DNA of 28,385 nucleotides, from contig CAMPET010000009.1 of NCBI GenBank assembly GCA_946803715.1, positions 121,783-150,167 of the forward strand. Direction: 5' to 3'. The position numbers were made by a program, and so were the translations under genes. The notes below the pieces were generated by a model. That model did not search any database, was not told the origin of the DNA, and saw nothing but the letters and a program-made list of their open reading frames with translations. Below, piece after piece: positions 1 through 11,550 of this stretch (the first letter of the stretch is position 1; each line of letters starts with the position of its first letter). This DNA comes from Beroe ovata. Its lineage: Eukaryota; Ctenophora; Nuda; Beroida; Beroidae.

Positions 1-16
1 TGTGTGTGTGTGTGTG
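1..16. repeat. (TG)n microsatellite at the left edge
   Basis: Sixteen bases of pure TG open the window. The right edge is also a TG run, which suggests that the sequence ends where an assembler stopped at microsatellites. Apart from the short 360-395 tandem repeat listed separately, I see no gene or other strong signal from 17 to 1079; this stretch probably holds the 3' UTR of the minus-strand gene ending at 1080. Confidence 0.9.
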
Positions 17-359
17 CCAGTACAGTCTGAGTCTGGGTGTGGACTGTGGGGCTGTGTATGTTTCACATTTGTGGCTAGATGACAACCCTCGTAAAAGGGC
101 CAAACCTCTGTGGCAGGTAGGCAGGTACCTATGTTTGATCAACTGCCTGAATGAATTAAATATCTTAAATCAAGTCTGTTCACCGACTGCAGTGTAATTA
201 TTGTATGGGTAGCCAGTGAGACACCAGCTCTCTCATTCGGTGTTACTAAGTCTAGTAAACGAATATAGAACATTCGTGTGACCAGTGACTGATAATGTCC
301 AGATAGCACATATATAAGTCTCCCTGGCATACTATCTGAAGCATGTCTCATTCACTCTT

Positions 360-395
360 TAGTCTCAATAATAGTCTCAATAATAGTCTCAATAA
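360..395. repeat. 12-bp tandem repeat, 3 copies
   Basis: The unit TAGTCTCAATAA occurs three times in a row. It lies downstream of the stop codon of the guanylate cyclase gene, and no function is apparent. Confidence 0.85.
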
Positions 396-1079
396 TTGAT
401 CAGCTGTTTTTCGTACAAGTCCCACGCACAGAATATGTAAGCTTTGCTCCGACCGTTGGAAATCCCTCTCTGGAATTTAGAAACATCTAAATTATAGCTT
501 AGTGGAATTGTGTTTAGCTTTCATCACTCTTTCGAGCTGGAGTGCATGCCTTGGTTTGTTGTACTGAATGACATACATCAGGTATGATGTCTAGGTACAG
601 CTACTGTCGGTGTCTGGACAGGAAGTTTCGGGGATTGTAAACACTCACGCACTGTAATATTTTGGGCGTCTAGCGAATTGACAAGCTAGTCAGACTTATA
701 ATAAACCCACGCTAACTCCCCGTATAAATCATAGTTTAGCAGGCATGGGAATTAACAGATGAACTACTGAGTGACAATTTGAGTATCATGTGACCAAGTA
801 GGCCTATAGATCATAATATGTCATCATACAACTTGAGTAAAATTATTGATGATCGGGTAACGAAATTCTATCCAAATATCCTAGTCTTGTAACTGAAGTA
901 AAGAAAACATTAACACATTCAACGTATCGTATGACCCGAAAATATAGCTCGAAGAGCTTGATTCGCCCCTCTTCATTCAAAATATATGTTGTTGAAAATT
1001 TAAGGGAAAATATAGTATGTGACAAAACATGGGGTGGGTGTGTAATAATATTCATGTCTGTGTGGACACATGTTGCTTC

Positions 1080-4000
1080 TCATGATTTCTTCTGATTGCT
1101 GTTGCCCGGGTGACGTGGAATCTCGTCATAGTCATGGTTACTGTTCCGCTCAGATATCAGCCAATGGGTCTCCATCTCGCCTTTACCCTGGAAGAAGAAA
1201 ACGGGGAGTTTAGTTCACAAGTGGGATGTGTATCCGCAGTGCAGCTCTTAGACATCAGGTTATTCGGTAAAGAGACGTCAGTTCATTCGGTGAACTGCCT
1301 AAATAGTAGGTCAGCGGGTGGACACTATCTTGTGTATTACACAATGTGTAACGGTAGCTAGGTAACACTATCTTGCTCATTGACACCATTACGATTACTT
1401 TACACCACTAGGTATTGACACCACTGCATAAATCGACTAACCTTCACGAATATTGTACCACGCTTGGTCACAACAAATCCTTCTTCCAAGATAATGCTAC
1501 AGATGTCAGTTATCTGAATCCTCATTCCTGTGAAGCAAAGCATATAGAAGTCAGAAGCAATCCAATCTTCCAAAACATCATAAGCTCAGTTTGTATATAT
1601 AAGCTCCCAAATTACAGTCTCTGAATCTCACCTAAGCATGTTGACTTCATCCTTGCTGCTGTGTTTACCGTGTCTCCGAACACACAGAATCTTGGCAGCT
1701 TAACACCAATGATACCAGCTGCACAGGGTCCTGCATATGGGAAAATCCATTAGTGACTCATTAGTGACTCATTAGTGACTCATTAGTGACTCATTAGTGA
1801 CTCATTAGTGACTTGGAAGTGAATTCGAGTACTCTTCAGGTTACTTCATTTGGACCTATCATACTTTGCCACTTTTTCAATCACACACCTCAAGTCTTTC
1901 ACATCTCTCAGATCATTGGTGTGAATTATAATGTCCAAATGTTACATGATCATGAAGGAAGTCAGTTGTTTTTTTACTTTACCCGAAGCTATTCCCTGGA
2001 TGAGACGGAAGCAGACGAAATCACCGTGAACTCCAAGTTGTAGACCTCTACACATGACACTTCGTAGTCCGAGAGCTGTGTGTGCAATCTGCAGCAGTAG
2101 GAGAGATCAATGATCAATGATCATAAGTCCTGCAGATAATTGATCCGAAAATTTCTATAATTTCCTCATCCACATGATTCTCTATAAGTTACCTCTGAGC
2201 AGTGTTTACTGGTACTACTTCTGTCTGGCAGTCCACTGACAACCAAGCACTCCCCAGCGGCCGTCTCAATCTCGTTCACTTTGTGAGACTCCAACACCTC
2301 AGCTATCCGCATGTAGAATGCTTCCAGAAACCGGACATAGGCAAATGGGCTCATATCGCGTGCTGCAAGGCGCTGAAAAGAGAGGGCGAATCTATTGAAT
2401 CTATTGTCTTTTGGTGTTACTCAGGGGGGATCGGGGGTGATGTTAATACATCGCTAGGTTGAAGGATATATATCCGGCCCTATGTGGACAATTGATTCTT
2501 TCCGGTGAGACATTATGACGACAGAGGAACAGGACAAAGTAAAAAGTCGAGAGGTTCTCTCTACTATTGAAAATACCACAATTTGTTTCTTGGAAAGTGT
2601 TTGAGGAATATGCAGCCGTGCTTACCTGGAAGTTGGCTAGATCCGCAAAGAGGACAGTAGCACTCTGGTAACTCCCCACATACGGTGTATTCATTTCCCG
2701 GCATCTGGAAAAATGAGAGGGTCATATTGTCATATTATATTCGTATTGGAAATACCAATCATGGTATCATGCCATCACCTGACAGTGGATCACTATTGGG
2801 CAAGATATAAGGTCACATTATAGTTTGAGATAGTGAGACAATAATGAATAATGCATAACTGTGTTTTTGTCTACCTCCTCATTTCCTTAACAACACAGTA
2901 GGGCAACATTCGGAAAAGCAGTGCTTCTGATTTATCTTTCTGCATTTTGAGCACTTTCATTGTAGCCTTATTCCGTTCACTTTGAGACTGAAAAAAGATG
3001 TTTGACTTCTAATTAATTTGCTGTGAGTTTCTCAAATATCTAGAAACGGCTGCTTCAGCTGTGTTCACTGTGTGAACTGAAAATGGGGGAGGTGTCACAT
3101 AAGTAGAAAAGAACTGGGACTGGAATTGCATACCTTGAGGTAGAGGTAGATCTGTTTGATTTTCCGGATATCAATGACTGCAAAGACAGAGAGGACCAGG
3201 CAAAGAATGATCAACACGACTTCCGTTGCATATTGATACAGGATTGCCTTGTTGATGAGACTCATCATCTTCTCGTTTACTGTTTCCGCCACTGCGTCTT
3301 GGATAGCTTTAATGTGCTGCAGTAGAATAGGGATTTGCTCAGAAAAGCTTGCTCATTTCACAGCAATCGATGAAAGACAAACTCTGTTGACAATTCTAAT
3401 TTGTCAATTGATTCATCAAATCATGAAAGGAACTGCTTCATCCCCATACCTCATCATAAGACATTCCTATATTGATCCAGAACAGTGCTATCTTGTGAGA
3501 TTGTTCAACAGGAGCATTGCTACGTATCTGTTTCAGGAGTGTCCTCAGATCTCCACTGTAAGGATTTAATTAAGATCAGGGAGCATACCAAAAGACACTT
3601 ACAAAGAGCATATCTATCATGCTCAGTGAACAGGAAAGACCCCGTTCAACTCTCAACAGCCGAGTCAATAAATGTTTCATTTTGATGAATATATCACCCA
3701 TCTTCAAAATTGTAGCATATGATCAAGTTATCATTTAATTTATGTACCTGTATTTGAAGAGTGATTGGTAGATTTTCGATCGAATGGTATCACCGCCGTA
3801 TATTTGTGAGAATTGGAGTGAATAATCATGCAACTGCAGAGAAATAATGAAATCATAGAATAAATCACACATGGATAAGCAACGTTTCCTTATAACTGAC
3901 CCCCCAAGATTTGCTCAGGAGTGAAAAGCGTTAAAAACTTAACTAATTACACCAGAGATATCTTATCCTACCTTGAGTGCCCCGATGAAGAGTGAATGAA

Positions 4001-5210
4001 TGTCATCAGAGATGGTCCCATTCATAAAGTACATGACCCCCACACTCTCAATGAGGAATAGCTGGTACCTACTAAAGATGATGGTCTCGTAGGTAACCTG
4101 AGGATGGAATTGGTTAGTGCACACTGCCCATAGGCCGTACTCTTACCACTTGGTTTTCTTGTTTTGAAGAATCAGACTATAACAGGATACGAAGACAGTA
4201 GAAAAAGGATACCACTTCAGCGATACCAATTCAGCGATAATATGAATATCATATACTCACCAGAGTATTCCAGACGAGAGAGAATGACCCTCCTTGGAGA
4301 GACTGAATGACACCCTCGTAGATAATCTTGATCATCGTGTGATACGCTTTGAACGCTTCATCTGCCCTAAGCTGCTGTGCATCGATCTTCCCTCTCAGGT
4401 GCTCGAGATCACTTATGAACTCAGAAATGTCAGCATAGTTTGTTTCCAGGGTATCAGGCCACGAGGATATCAGGGCTGAAATAGCAGTGAAAATCACCAT
4501 GGTGGCGGAATATGAATAAGGTCAACGTATTGCAACTGTATTGAGGATTCAATGAAATTCCCAATCAATATATCCTATCCCAATCTTTCTTATCGACAAG
4601 CTATGCAGTTGGTGTTGGTACAATATAAATTGTTTGGCAAAGGAAAACTCTTTATACTCTCCACTCCTCTTACCTAAAGATTGGTTACTTTTGATCCTGA
4701 GATCACTGACCACCACAGCTGGGTAATCAAGACTCCCGTAGATGTACATCATCGTCCACAGCATCTCGGCATTGAGGCTCTCTACTGCTTTGGAGAACTG
4801 CAGGATAATTGTGGATAAGTAAATGTGGACTGCAATTTGCTCAGCTGGCTGCCGAGTTCATAGTTTAAGGTCGTGAGAGACTGATAATATCTCTTATGCA
4901 ACGATTCTATACAAACACTCAAGTGTGGTTTTATAAGCGATATATAGATGTGATTTACCTGCTGACTGCTCCCCACTAAGTTGTGATTAGCCTTGCTCTG
5001 GCCGTGTGACGTGTTCCCTTGGTAGATATGGTAACATGAGTAGCACACTACCGCAAGGATAGGGATGATGATGCAAACAATGATGTTCCTACTCTTCGTC
5101 TTGTACTCTAGACCCTTATCATCCTTGACTACACTATCGACTATGTCATTGAAGTCATTCTGTATTTTGTCCCATGAGTTGACGGAGCCTGAAGATGATA
5201 TAGTGCACAT
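1080..5210 (-). CDS. Two-pass receptor guanylate cyclase with probable NIT-like ectodomain, 606 aa, 14 exons
   Basis: Exons read by hand (high to low): 5210-4959, 4797-4674, 4475-4261, 4097-3972, 3833-3748, 3555-3450, 3316-3134, 2987-2875, 2704-2626, 2372-2193, 2088-2025, 1730-1632, 1527-1442, 1187-1080. They total 1821 nt in matching phases with GT-AG ends. Layout: cytosolic residues 1-42, TM1 about 43-61, a helical ectodomain about 64-333, TM2 about 334-353, a linker with the cyclase-type LLFRMLP motif near 387-393, then a class III cyclase domain about 413-585. The TM-ectodomain-TM-cyclase order without a kinase homology domain fits the animal NIT-type guanylate cyclases, proposed sensors of nitrate, nitrite or NO; the NIT call itself is inferred from architecture and weak similarity. 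Guanine-selecting Glu464 and Cys525 and transition-state Asn532 and Arg536 are present. Of the two metal aspartates, Asp423 is present but the second is Gly468, followed by Glu469. The canonical His-Ser/Thr-Gly-Pro loop also lacks one residue. It would make cGMP if active; activity is doubtful. Confidence 0.85.
1749..1814. repeat. 11-bp minisatellite, 6 copies, inside an intron
   Basis: CATTAGTGACT is repeated six times with no visible divergence. It sits in the intron between the exons at 2088-2025 and 1730-1632 of the guanylate cyclase gene, 19 bp beyond the splice acceptor. The near identity suggests a recent or length-variable array. Confidence 0.9.
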
Positions 5211-5211
5211 T

Positions 5212-5478
5212 CTATGTTGCCTTCTTGAAAAAAGCTGATTTTATATGGGCGAGTATGTAACTTGAGAAGGTTTTTTGTGAAGATTTTGGGGTTCTCTGAA
5301 AAACACCACTGCACCTGCAGCGATGCTGAGGCTCGACGAAGTGGAAGAATTTTTCCGGTTCCGTCTCGCTCCCTTTCGTTTGGGGAGTATCTTTCTTCGT
5401 GAACGGTACAGCTTGTGGATGCCCTGAGGGGTATATAAACGGATTTGAATTAGACATTGCCTTCGGGATGATTAACAT
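5212..5478 (-). other. Upstream ORF or untranslated leader of the guanylate cyclase gene
   Basis: An 88-codon ATG-started frame ends at a TAG that lies one base before the main ATG at 5210, in a different frame. It is rich in Ser, Pro and Lys and has no domain that I recognise. It may be a chance frame, an upstream ORF in the 5' leader, or the 5' exon of an alternative transcript. Confidence 0.25.
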
Positions 5479-5831
5479 TTAGAATATAATGATGAAGGAT
5501 CATGAGTAAAGTTCCCATGTGAACATCAACATCTCATTTTGAACTCAATTTAGCGTCTTGGAGGCAATTTTTTTGAAAGAAATATTTGTAGGTATATTGT
5601 CTAACAGCGTTTGTATAGGCTACTAACCAATTCATAAGTAAGGTGATGGAAAACCATGTTAATGTAGGTAACTATTCACAAAAGTTTGGGTACCTACTTA
5701 AATATATCGATAATGGCTATGCAGCAACTTGTAGAGAGGTTATCGAAAAACTGAAAAACGCTTACGAAATATGGTAGCTAACCCAAAAAACTAACTGGTT
5801 AGCACCAATAGTTACCATCGTCCAAGGCAAG

Positions 5832-5845
5832 GTTACCATGGTAAC
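5832..5845. promoter_or_regulatory. Perfect palindromic X-box-like (RFX) motif with degenerate neighbours
   Basis: GTTACCATGGTAAC matches the RFX consensus RYYNYYATRRNRAC at every position and is a perfect palindrome. A one-mismatch relative lies at 5862-5875, and GGTAAC/GTTACC half-sites occur at 5811-5816 and 5891-5896. The cluster is about 600 bp upstream of the guanylate cyclase ATG. RFX factors control ciliary genes in animals. The cluster could also be part of a palindromic repeat, because its halves pair with each other. Confidence 0.4.
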
Positions 5846-6253
5846 CACGACTTAAACGATGGTAACTATGGTAACCATGCTTCAAACTCTGGTAACTAAC
5901 CAAGTACTCAGCTAATCGCTGAGATAGGGAAGATCGCCTGGAAATGATGTTTTACTCGGCTCCGACACCACCCAATCAATGGAGATATGCAGCAGCCTCT
6001 TCACCACACGCACGTTGGTGGGAAGGTCAAGGTGTTGACAAGTTCGAGTGCTCCTTTATGAAAATTACTACCGGAATTAAAAACTGATTTCAGTGCTGCT
6101 CGCAAACAAATTGTGTACGGCCGCCGCGTATTCCCTATGCAGCGAGGTGTGTAAGGCGCTCGTGGAAGTAAACGTGTAAACGGATGGGGGATTGCGAAAT
6201 GGCCGTATGTCGCGTGTTCAGTTGGAGCAATAATGGGCTATCACGATGACAGA

Positions 6254-6313
6254 GATCCCAATATAATAAAATAAGATGGCTTAAGTGTCAGTTTTATTAA
6301 ATTGTAATATTGG
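6254..6313. repeat. AT-rich inverted repeat
   Basis: CCCAATATAATAAAAT is mirrored, with gaps, by TTTTATTAAATTGTAATATTGGG. The same motif pair (CCAATATAA and TTTTATTGAA) recurs just after the CA run at 6487. This looks like a small fold-back element or its remains. Confidence 0.45.
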
Positions 6314-6425
6314 GGATGGTGGAGCTATTGACGCGCGTGCCCCCCAAGCTGGTGTATGCGTATGTGACGTGTTCGTGTATGCGTGTGTGTGTTCGTGTGT
6401 GGGTTGAGACATACACACACATTCT

Positions 6426-6428
<3 letters not shown>

Positions 6429-6473
<45 letters not shown>
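6429..6473. repeat. (CA)n microsatellite
   Basis: Forty-five bases of pure CA, preceded by a broken TG/CA zone from about 6360. Long frames across it on both strands encode only Cys-Val or Thr-His runs and are not genes. Confidence 0.95.
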
Positions 6474-6476
<3 letters not shown>

Positions 6477-6753
6477 CCCAGGATTCCAATATAAAGTTTT
6501 ATTGAATCTATATGCCCATCCTATCAGGACAACACTATAGTTTATTGATATTTGACCAGAAATAAGATAGTGAACTCGTACATATAATTTCTTAACTAAT
6601 TTTGAACGAAATGAGGAATCGGCCCATTCTACTATCTGCACTTCATATCATTTACCGGTGCCCTTCTAACAACGTCAATTTATTTTAAATTTGTCTGACT
6701 GAAATAGAAATAAATTCCTGGTAGAATAGGTTATTATAGCCCATGAATCATGC

Positions 6754-6810
6754 TCCTTGAAATTTTGGCAAATCCTTGAAATTTGGCAAATCCTTGAAAT
6801 TTTGGCAAAT
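6754..6810. repeat. About 19-bp tandem repeat, 3 copies
   Basis: Units of TCCTTGAAATTTTGGCAAA are repeated three times; the middle copy lacks one T. The repeat lies downstream of the minus-strand gene ending at 7249. Confidence 0.85.
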
Positions 6811-6864
6811 CATTGAGATATGTCACCTTCTCACTCAAATTTCGACACATTAATGATGACCATT

Positions 6865-6870
6865 TTTATT
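6865..6870 (-). other. Candidate polyadenylation signal AATAAA
   Basis: AATAAA on the minus strand, about 380 bp past the stop codon of the gene ending at 7249, in an AT-rich stretch. It is placed as expected for a 3' end, but such hexamers are common in AT-rich DNA. Confidence 0.3.
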
Positions 6871-7248
6871 TGATTATAATCGGTACATTGCTCAATCATC
6901 GATTATCACATCATTTACAATTAGAATTCAAATCAATCATATTAATTATAACGAAATAAATTCACTTGAATTATAATAAGCAATCTCAATTCATGGTCAA
7001 CATGTTCAATGAGAATAATAAGTTGGACTTTAAGTTCACATACACAATCAAAACAATCACAGATAGAAATTTGACTTATGAATACAATTCAGGAATACTT
7101 ACTTAGACTTTAGAGATACTATGAAAGACGATCACTTCTACAACTGTTCACGATACATATAGGCTCAGATAAATCACAACCTCGGTAAGGTCAAAATTCA
7201 AAAATCATCACATGCAACGTGTGAACTGTCGGCCTAGGGACAAAATTT

Positions 7249-10070
7249 TCAAGGTTTAACTTGGAATATTTCCTCCTCCTCGACACAGTCGGCGAAGTCG
7301 TCCGGGAAGACCTCCGAGTTGGATGCAGTGAGTGGCTCATCCGGCTGCTCATGGACGAGACCTCGAGATTGTTCCTCAACCTGTAGTAGTTGCTACGTCT
7401 CAATTATGTGCGAGAGATCTTTCATAGGAGGGGGTCAAGCTATTTTTTTGTCAAGGTCGACGTAGATTTTTGAAAAGCCAGCAAAAAACAAAAATATATG
7501 TTGATCCCGCCCCATAATATGATGTGACTTGACGCCATTTGTACTATAATACATCAAGTGTATTATGGAGCTTTTTAGTTCTTTTCCTATTATTTTCATG
7601 GATAAACCTAGGTGTGCTACGCCTGATCAAATGCACTCATATATAAAAAGTTTAGTTTGATCAAGAGGTTTGATCTATAAAAAGTTTAGTTTGATCAAGA
7701 GGTTTGATTCTGCAGTATGATTTTGAAACTGTTGATTGTCACCTGTTTTTCCTGGTACTTCTTGATGAGGTGTTTCTGCATGGATTTAGGTGTCATGGGA
7801 GGTGTCACATTTCCCCCCATGTGATGATCACCACCCTGTATGTCATCCTCTAGGTTAGTTGTGAGATCAGACAGTCTCAGTTGAGTTGAGTCCTGTGAGA
7901 AGGGAAAACATCTTAATAGACAGCAAGTATAAAATGTTTATAAGTGATACGATTAGCATTGAGTCATCATACTATCTCGTGTGCCAAACATTGTATTGGC
8001 GCTATCAGTTATGTGCTACTTTAAGCTGATTGCTGAATGGCTGCTGAGTTTCATGAATCATTCGAGAGGTCCACCCGTTTCTCAGTCACACATGACAAAG
8101 TCTGTGAATTGGACCAAACAGCTAATCACCAAACTCGATAAAGAAAGCTATTGGTCGTATTACTATGAAGGTATATCAATGACCCCTGGTGACCCCCTAC
8201 TATTATGAGAATAGTAAGTAGGTATATAATTGTACCTTGATCTGCATCTCAATCCCCCCTCCCCCTCCGGCAGTGTGAGACTCGCCAGTTCCCCCATACG
8301 AGACACGAAGAGTCTGGCCGGTAATCGTCTCTCCTTCCTCCATCTCGTGCAGCAGACCTCCTGGAGCTCTAAGCTTCTTCTTCGGCTTGGTGTTCTCGGT
8401 GTCAGTGGCAGTGTGATCCGGATCCGGCTCGGGCATAACGTCATCTGACCAAAAGTCAGTGATTTGATGTGGTATTATCTTCGGTTGTCATTGCAGTTAG
8501 TAAACGTCATGTTTATACTCCAGCTCCATTCTCCAACAATACAAATTAAAATCATTCGTATATAATGCATTGTAGCATCGTAAAAATCTTGATATGCTAA
8601 GCCCACCTTCAGCGACTACCGGTGATCTCCAATCCTCGTTTACATGAATATCGCCGCCAAGATTAGAGTAGCCAGTTCTGTTTGGCTGAAATAATCAGGC
8701 GATAGCTTGGTTACAGAGTGTTATGAAGAGTCTATTGTCAGCATCATAAAAGTGGAGTAAAAAGAGGAAAATAAGGAAAGCATGATTGTCGGACTAACAT
8801 AAACATTGGACCAGTCCTGGATTCTCCTGGCAAGTAGCTTCAGACCATCTCTGTATTTGATACCAAGGTAAGCCAAAATTACAATCAGCGCGGAAAGACA
8901 CACCTGCAATAGAGTGAGAGCTCTGTATGATATTACAGGTAATGTCCTAAGTCCTTCAGAAGAACATTTCATCTTTCAGGAAAAGGTCCCAAATGCAGTG
9001 AAAATTAGATAGGTCATTTCTCAGCCATTTGATGATTCTTACCCATCCTAGGACGAATGCAATGATGGAGATGGTCCGGGATGCCCCGCTTGTGTTCTCC
9101 GCCTGCTTCACCGCTGAGGGAAAACCCAGTGTCTGCCTCTTGGTGAAATCCCAGAGTTCACTCTCCGATAGGACTTTGTAGGTTGCTTCGACTTGTGTCC
9201 CCGGTACGGGCCCTGATGGAGGCTGTCTTACGTAGAAGAGGATCTTCAGACTTGTGCTCTCCTCTTCTTCTATCAGCTCAGTCTTCACTATCTGGAAGTG
9301 ATTTGTTAAGACTTTGTCGACAAAGCAAGTTTCTTGTGTTATTAATACCAGTTATCTCTACGTCTCAATTGAAGTGCAAAAAAGTCACTTACTTTTACAA
9401 CTGGTTCCTGTTTTGTTTTAGCGCCGTTTTTGAAATTGGCCATCTCATAAGCTTTCTTCAACTTTTCTTCCATCCTTAGAAGATTTATATTGAATTTGTG
9501 CGAACGAATGGACTGCTTTGAATTAAAATGGTCACCCTAAACTGATCTACAGTGACAAATTGCTAGATATATGATATTGATAGGAGAAATACTCACGCTT
9601 CTGTCCACTTGTTGTATTCAACTGGTTTATCAGCAATCTTCTCCTTATCACCCTTTTCAGGAACCACAACTATCTCCAACATGTACGATTCCAGATCGTC
9701 TAGATCATTCAGGGCCGCTTCCTCGAGGTCCTTGGTGGCTTCATCCACTTCCTTCTCCTCTGGGATCTGATCTTCATCGTTGCTCTCTTCAATCTCCTCA
9801 TCTGTCTTTGCACCTTCGGACTGGCCATCGCTTTTGCTTTCTGTTTCCACGTCTCTATCAGTATCTGTCTCGGATGATTTGTCTACGTTGGCCGCATCAT
9901 CAGACAGTGAGACTGTCCTGAAGTTTTTGATAATTGTAGAACCGTTATTGCATGACCCTTAGAATAGGTGGTAATTCTAAGTGTATCTTGTCAAGGGCCA
10001 GTTTTTGATAAGGATATTATACTCACAGCAGCAATGAGAAAGCTAAGAGACAGAGGAGGAATCTGATCAT
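7249..10070 (-). CDS. Unrecognised type I membrane protein with acidic ectodomain, 456 aa, 9 exons
   Basis: Exons: 10070-10027, 9917-9597, 9474-9393, 9291-9043, 8903-8799, 8685-8607, 8444-8236, 7892-7743, 7380-7249. They total 1371 nt and every junction agrees in phase. A signal peptide (start MIRFLLCLLAFSLLL) is followed by a very acidic Asp/Glu/Ser stretch about 20-105. A folded-looking region of about 100 residues (about 123-221) precedes one membrane helix at about 222-247. The cytosolic tail of about 209 residues contains a basic KPKKKLRAP stretch, a glycine run (GGGGG), a helical Lys/Gln-rich segment near 400-413 and an acidic C-terminus ending FQVKP. The region before the membrane could be a SEA-like or UPF0606-like fold, but this is only an impression and I do not recognise the family. 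Most of the exons are too short for simple ORF calling, so the gene could easily be missed. Confidence 0.75.
7642..7709. repeat. 34-bp tandem duplication in the last intron
   Basis: Two copies of a 34-bp unit starting TATAAAAAGTTTAG lie in the intron between the last two exons of the 456-aa membrane protein gene. They differ at the final base only. Confidence 0.9.
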
Positions 10071-11463
10071 GTCTTGTCAGATGAATCGTGTTGAATCGGT
10101 TGTTTTTGGGCTTACATGGCTGGTGACATCATCTCGACTTAGTAACTGAGCAGAAATGGCTTATTGTCTTAACTGAAGGGCACGACGGATTTAGGTAGCC
10201 CAAGCTTGCCACTCCCACTGGCCACTAATTATAAGTATGATAGTAATATTATAATGGCATATTGATATTCGCATGATATTTCTGTGATTTCTATTCCTTG
10301 CAATAGGTTATATGAATTTGAGACTCTTGTTTTCGTTCGAATAAGTTCAAAAGTAAAGCAAAAACTTTTGTTGTTCACAGTTTAAGTATAAAACTTGGAT
10401 AAATACCTGCACAGCAATGAAATTGAACTTGGGTTGAGAAGTGTATGAAGTATGAACAGCTTTGTTCTATAATCGATGTGTAGGTCAAACCTAAAGCTCA
10501 ACGCGGGATCCTTCGTCTACTTTGTAATTTGTGCTTCATACGGTACTGTTTCTTGCACACTTTCAAGCAAATTGTAATAAGTAACGAGACGGGGAGTGAT
10601 AATACAAAGTATCATCAGAACACAAACATAAAGTTGGCATGGAATCGCAGAAGGAACAACCTTTGTAAATAGTTTAAAACCGAGCAGCGGGCGAGCACAC
10701 TACAGAAAAGCTGGTTCCTGCCTCTGAATATAAGCTCTGTATGTACCTTCATGATCGCCCACAGTATCCATGGAGCTCAAGTATAGCTAGCTTGAGCTGA
10801 GTACACAAATGATCATATTGTACTCTCGAACCCAGCTCACTCTGTAAGAGCAAGCTAAGCTTCTCTCTCTCTCTCTCTCTCTCTCTCTGAGAGTATGTAT
10901 TGTATGTGGGGAGGAGTGGCCGATAATAACGATGATTACAAGAAATACTTGGAGCCTTGCATGTGTGTATGAGCTTTATAGTTAGTGAGGCACTGACCTT
11001 TCTTTGTACTGACATGGGTGATTTATAGCTGTGCTGTGATAATACTACAGCTTAGCTATTGTCTAAGCTTGCGGGGGCAGCTGTTTGATTGGTGCGTGGT
11101 GTAGGAAAATAGGGGATGCTGCAGATATTATCCAATGCATCCGGTTATTCAAGACGGGGATAATATAATTAGGTATATTATGTCATTATGCCTCGTTATG
11201 AGGTTATCTATCAACTTAACTATGTTCAACATTATAGTGGTGTTGCTGGGTCATGCAGCATGTGACAACTTATTAAACTTAAAGCGGTGAACCCTATGAC
11301 CGGCAATTACTATTCTCTGAAGGAATATTACAGAAACTTTATGATAACAATGATAAGTCCAGTATACTCGCGACCACCGCGCCTAGCTATATAACGTTCA
11401 GACAGGGACACAAATACAATGACACAATGACACATCGCCAGGGACATGATATGCATCGCCAGG
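10071..11463. other. Intergenic stretch without a recognised gene
   Basis: This is the region upstream of the 456-aa membrane protein gene and probably holds its promoter. It contains a (TC)n run at 10861-10888 and scattered AT-rich sequence. I found no exon with family similarity and no tRNA-like structure on either strand. Confidence 0.5.
10861..10888. repeat. (TC)n microsatellite
   Basis: A pure pyrimidine dinucleotide run. The minus-strand frame across it encodes Arg-Glu repeats and is not a gene. Confidence 0.9.
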
Positions 11464-11550
11464 TGTGAAGACGTTGCGCGCCTGCCCTGTTCTACTCTGT
11501 GTGTCGTAAAACCACGCGCACGGCAGGTTGGGTCACGCGCAACGTGGGAA
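11464..11550 (+). mobile_element. Small non-autonomous element, copy 1
   Basis: This 87-bp GC-rich unit starts TGTGAAGACGTTGCGCGCC and ends near CGTGGGAA. It is flanked by the direct repeat CATCGCCAGG (11454-11463 and 11551-11560), as expected of a target-site duplication; a third CATCGCCAGG is at 11433. It has subterminal inverted repeats around ACGTTGCGCG. Its core (ACGTTGCGCGCC, GTCGTA, GGGTCACGC, GGGAA) is shared with a copy at 27187-27287 and, inverted and more diverged, at 12303-12384. Confidence 0.6.

Noticed and set aside
1749-1814. Short direct repeats considered as a CRISPR-like array
   Set aside because: The 11-bp units are contiguous with no spacers, and the context is an animal intron.
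6281-6641. Frames of 62-114 codons on both strands across the CA repeat
   Set aside because: Cys-Val and Thr-His runs translated from a microsatellite.
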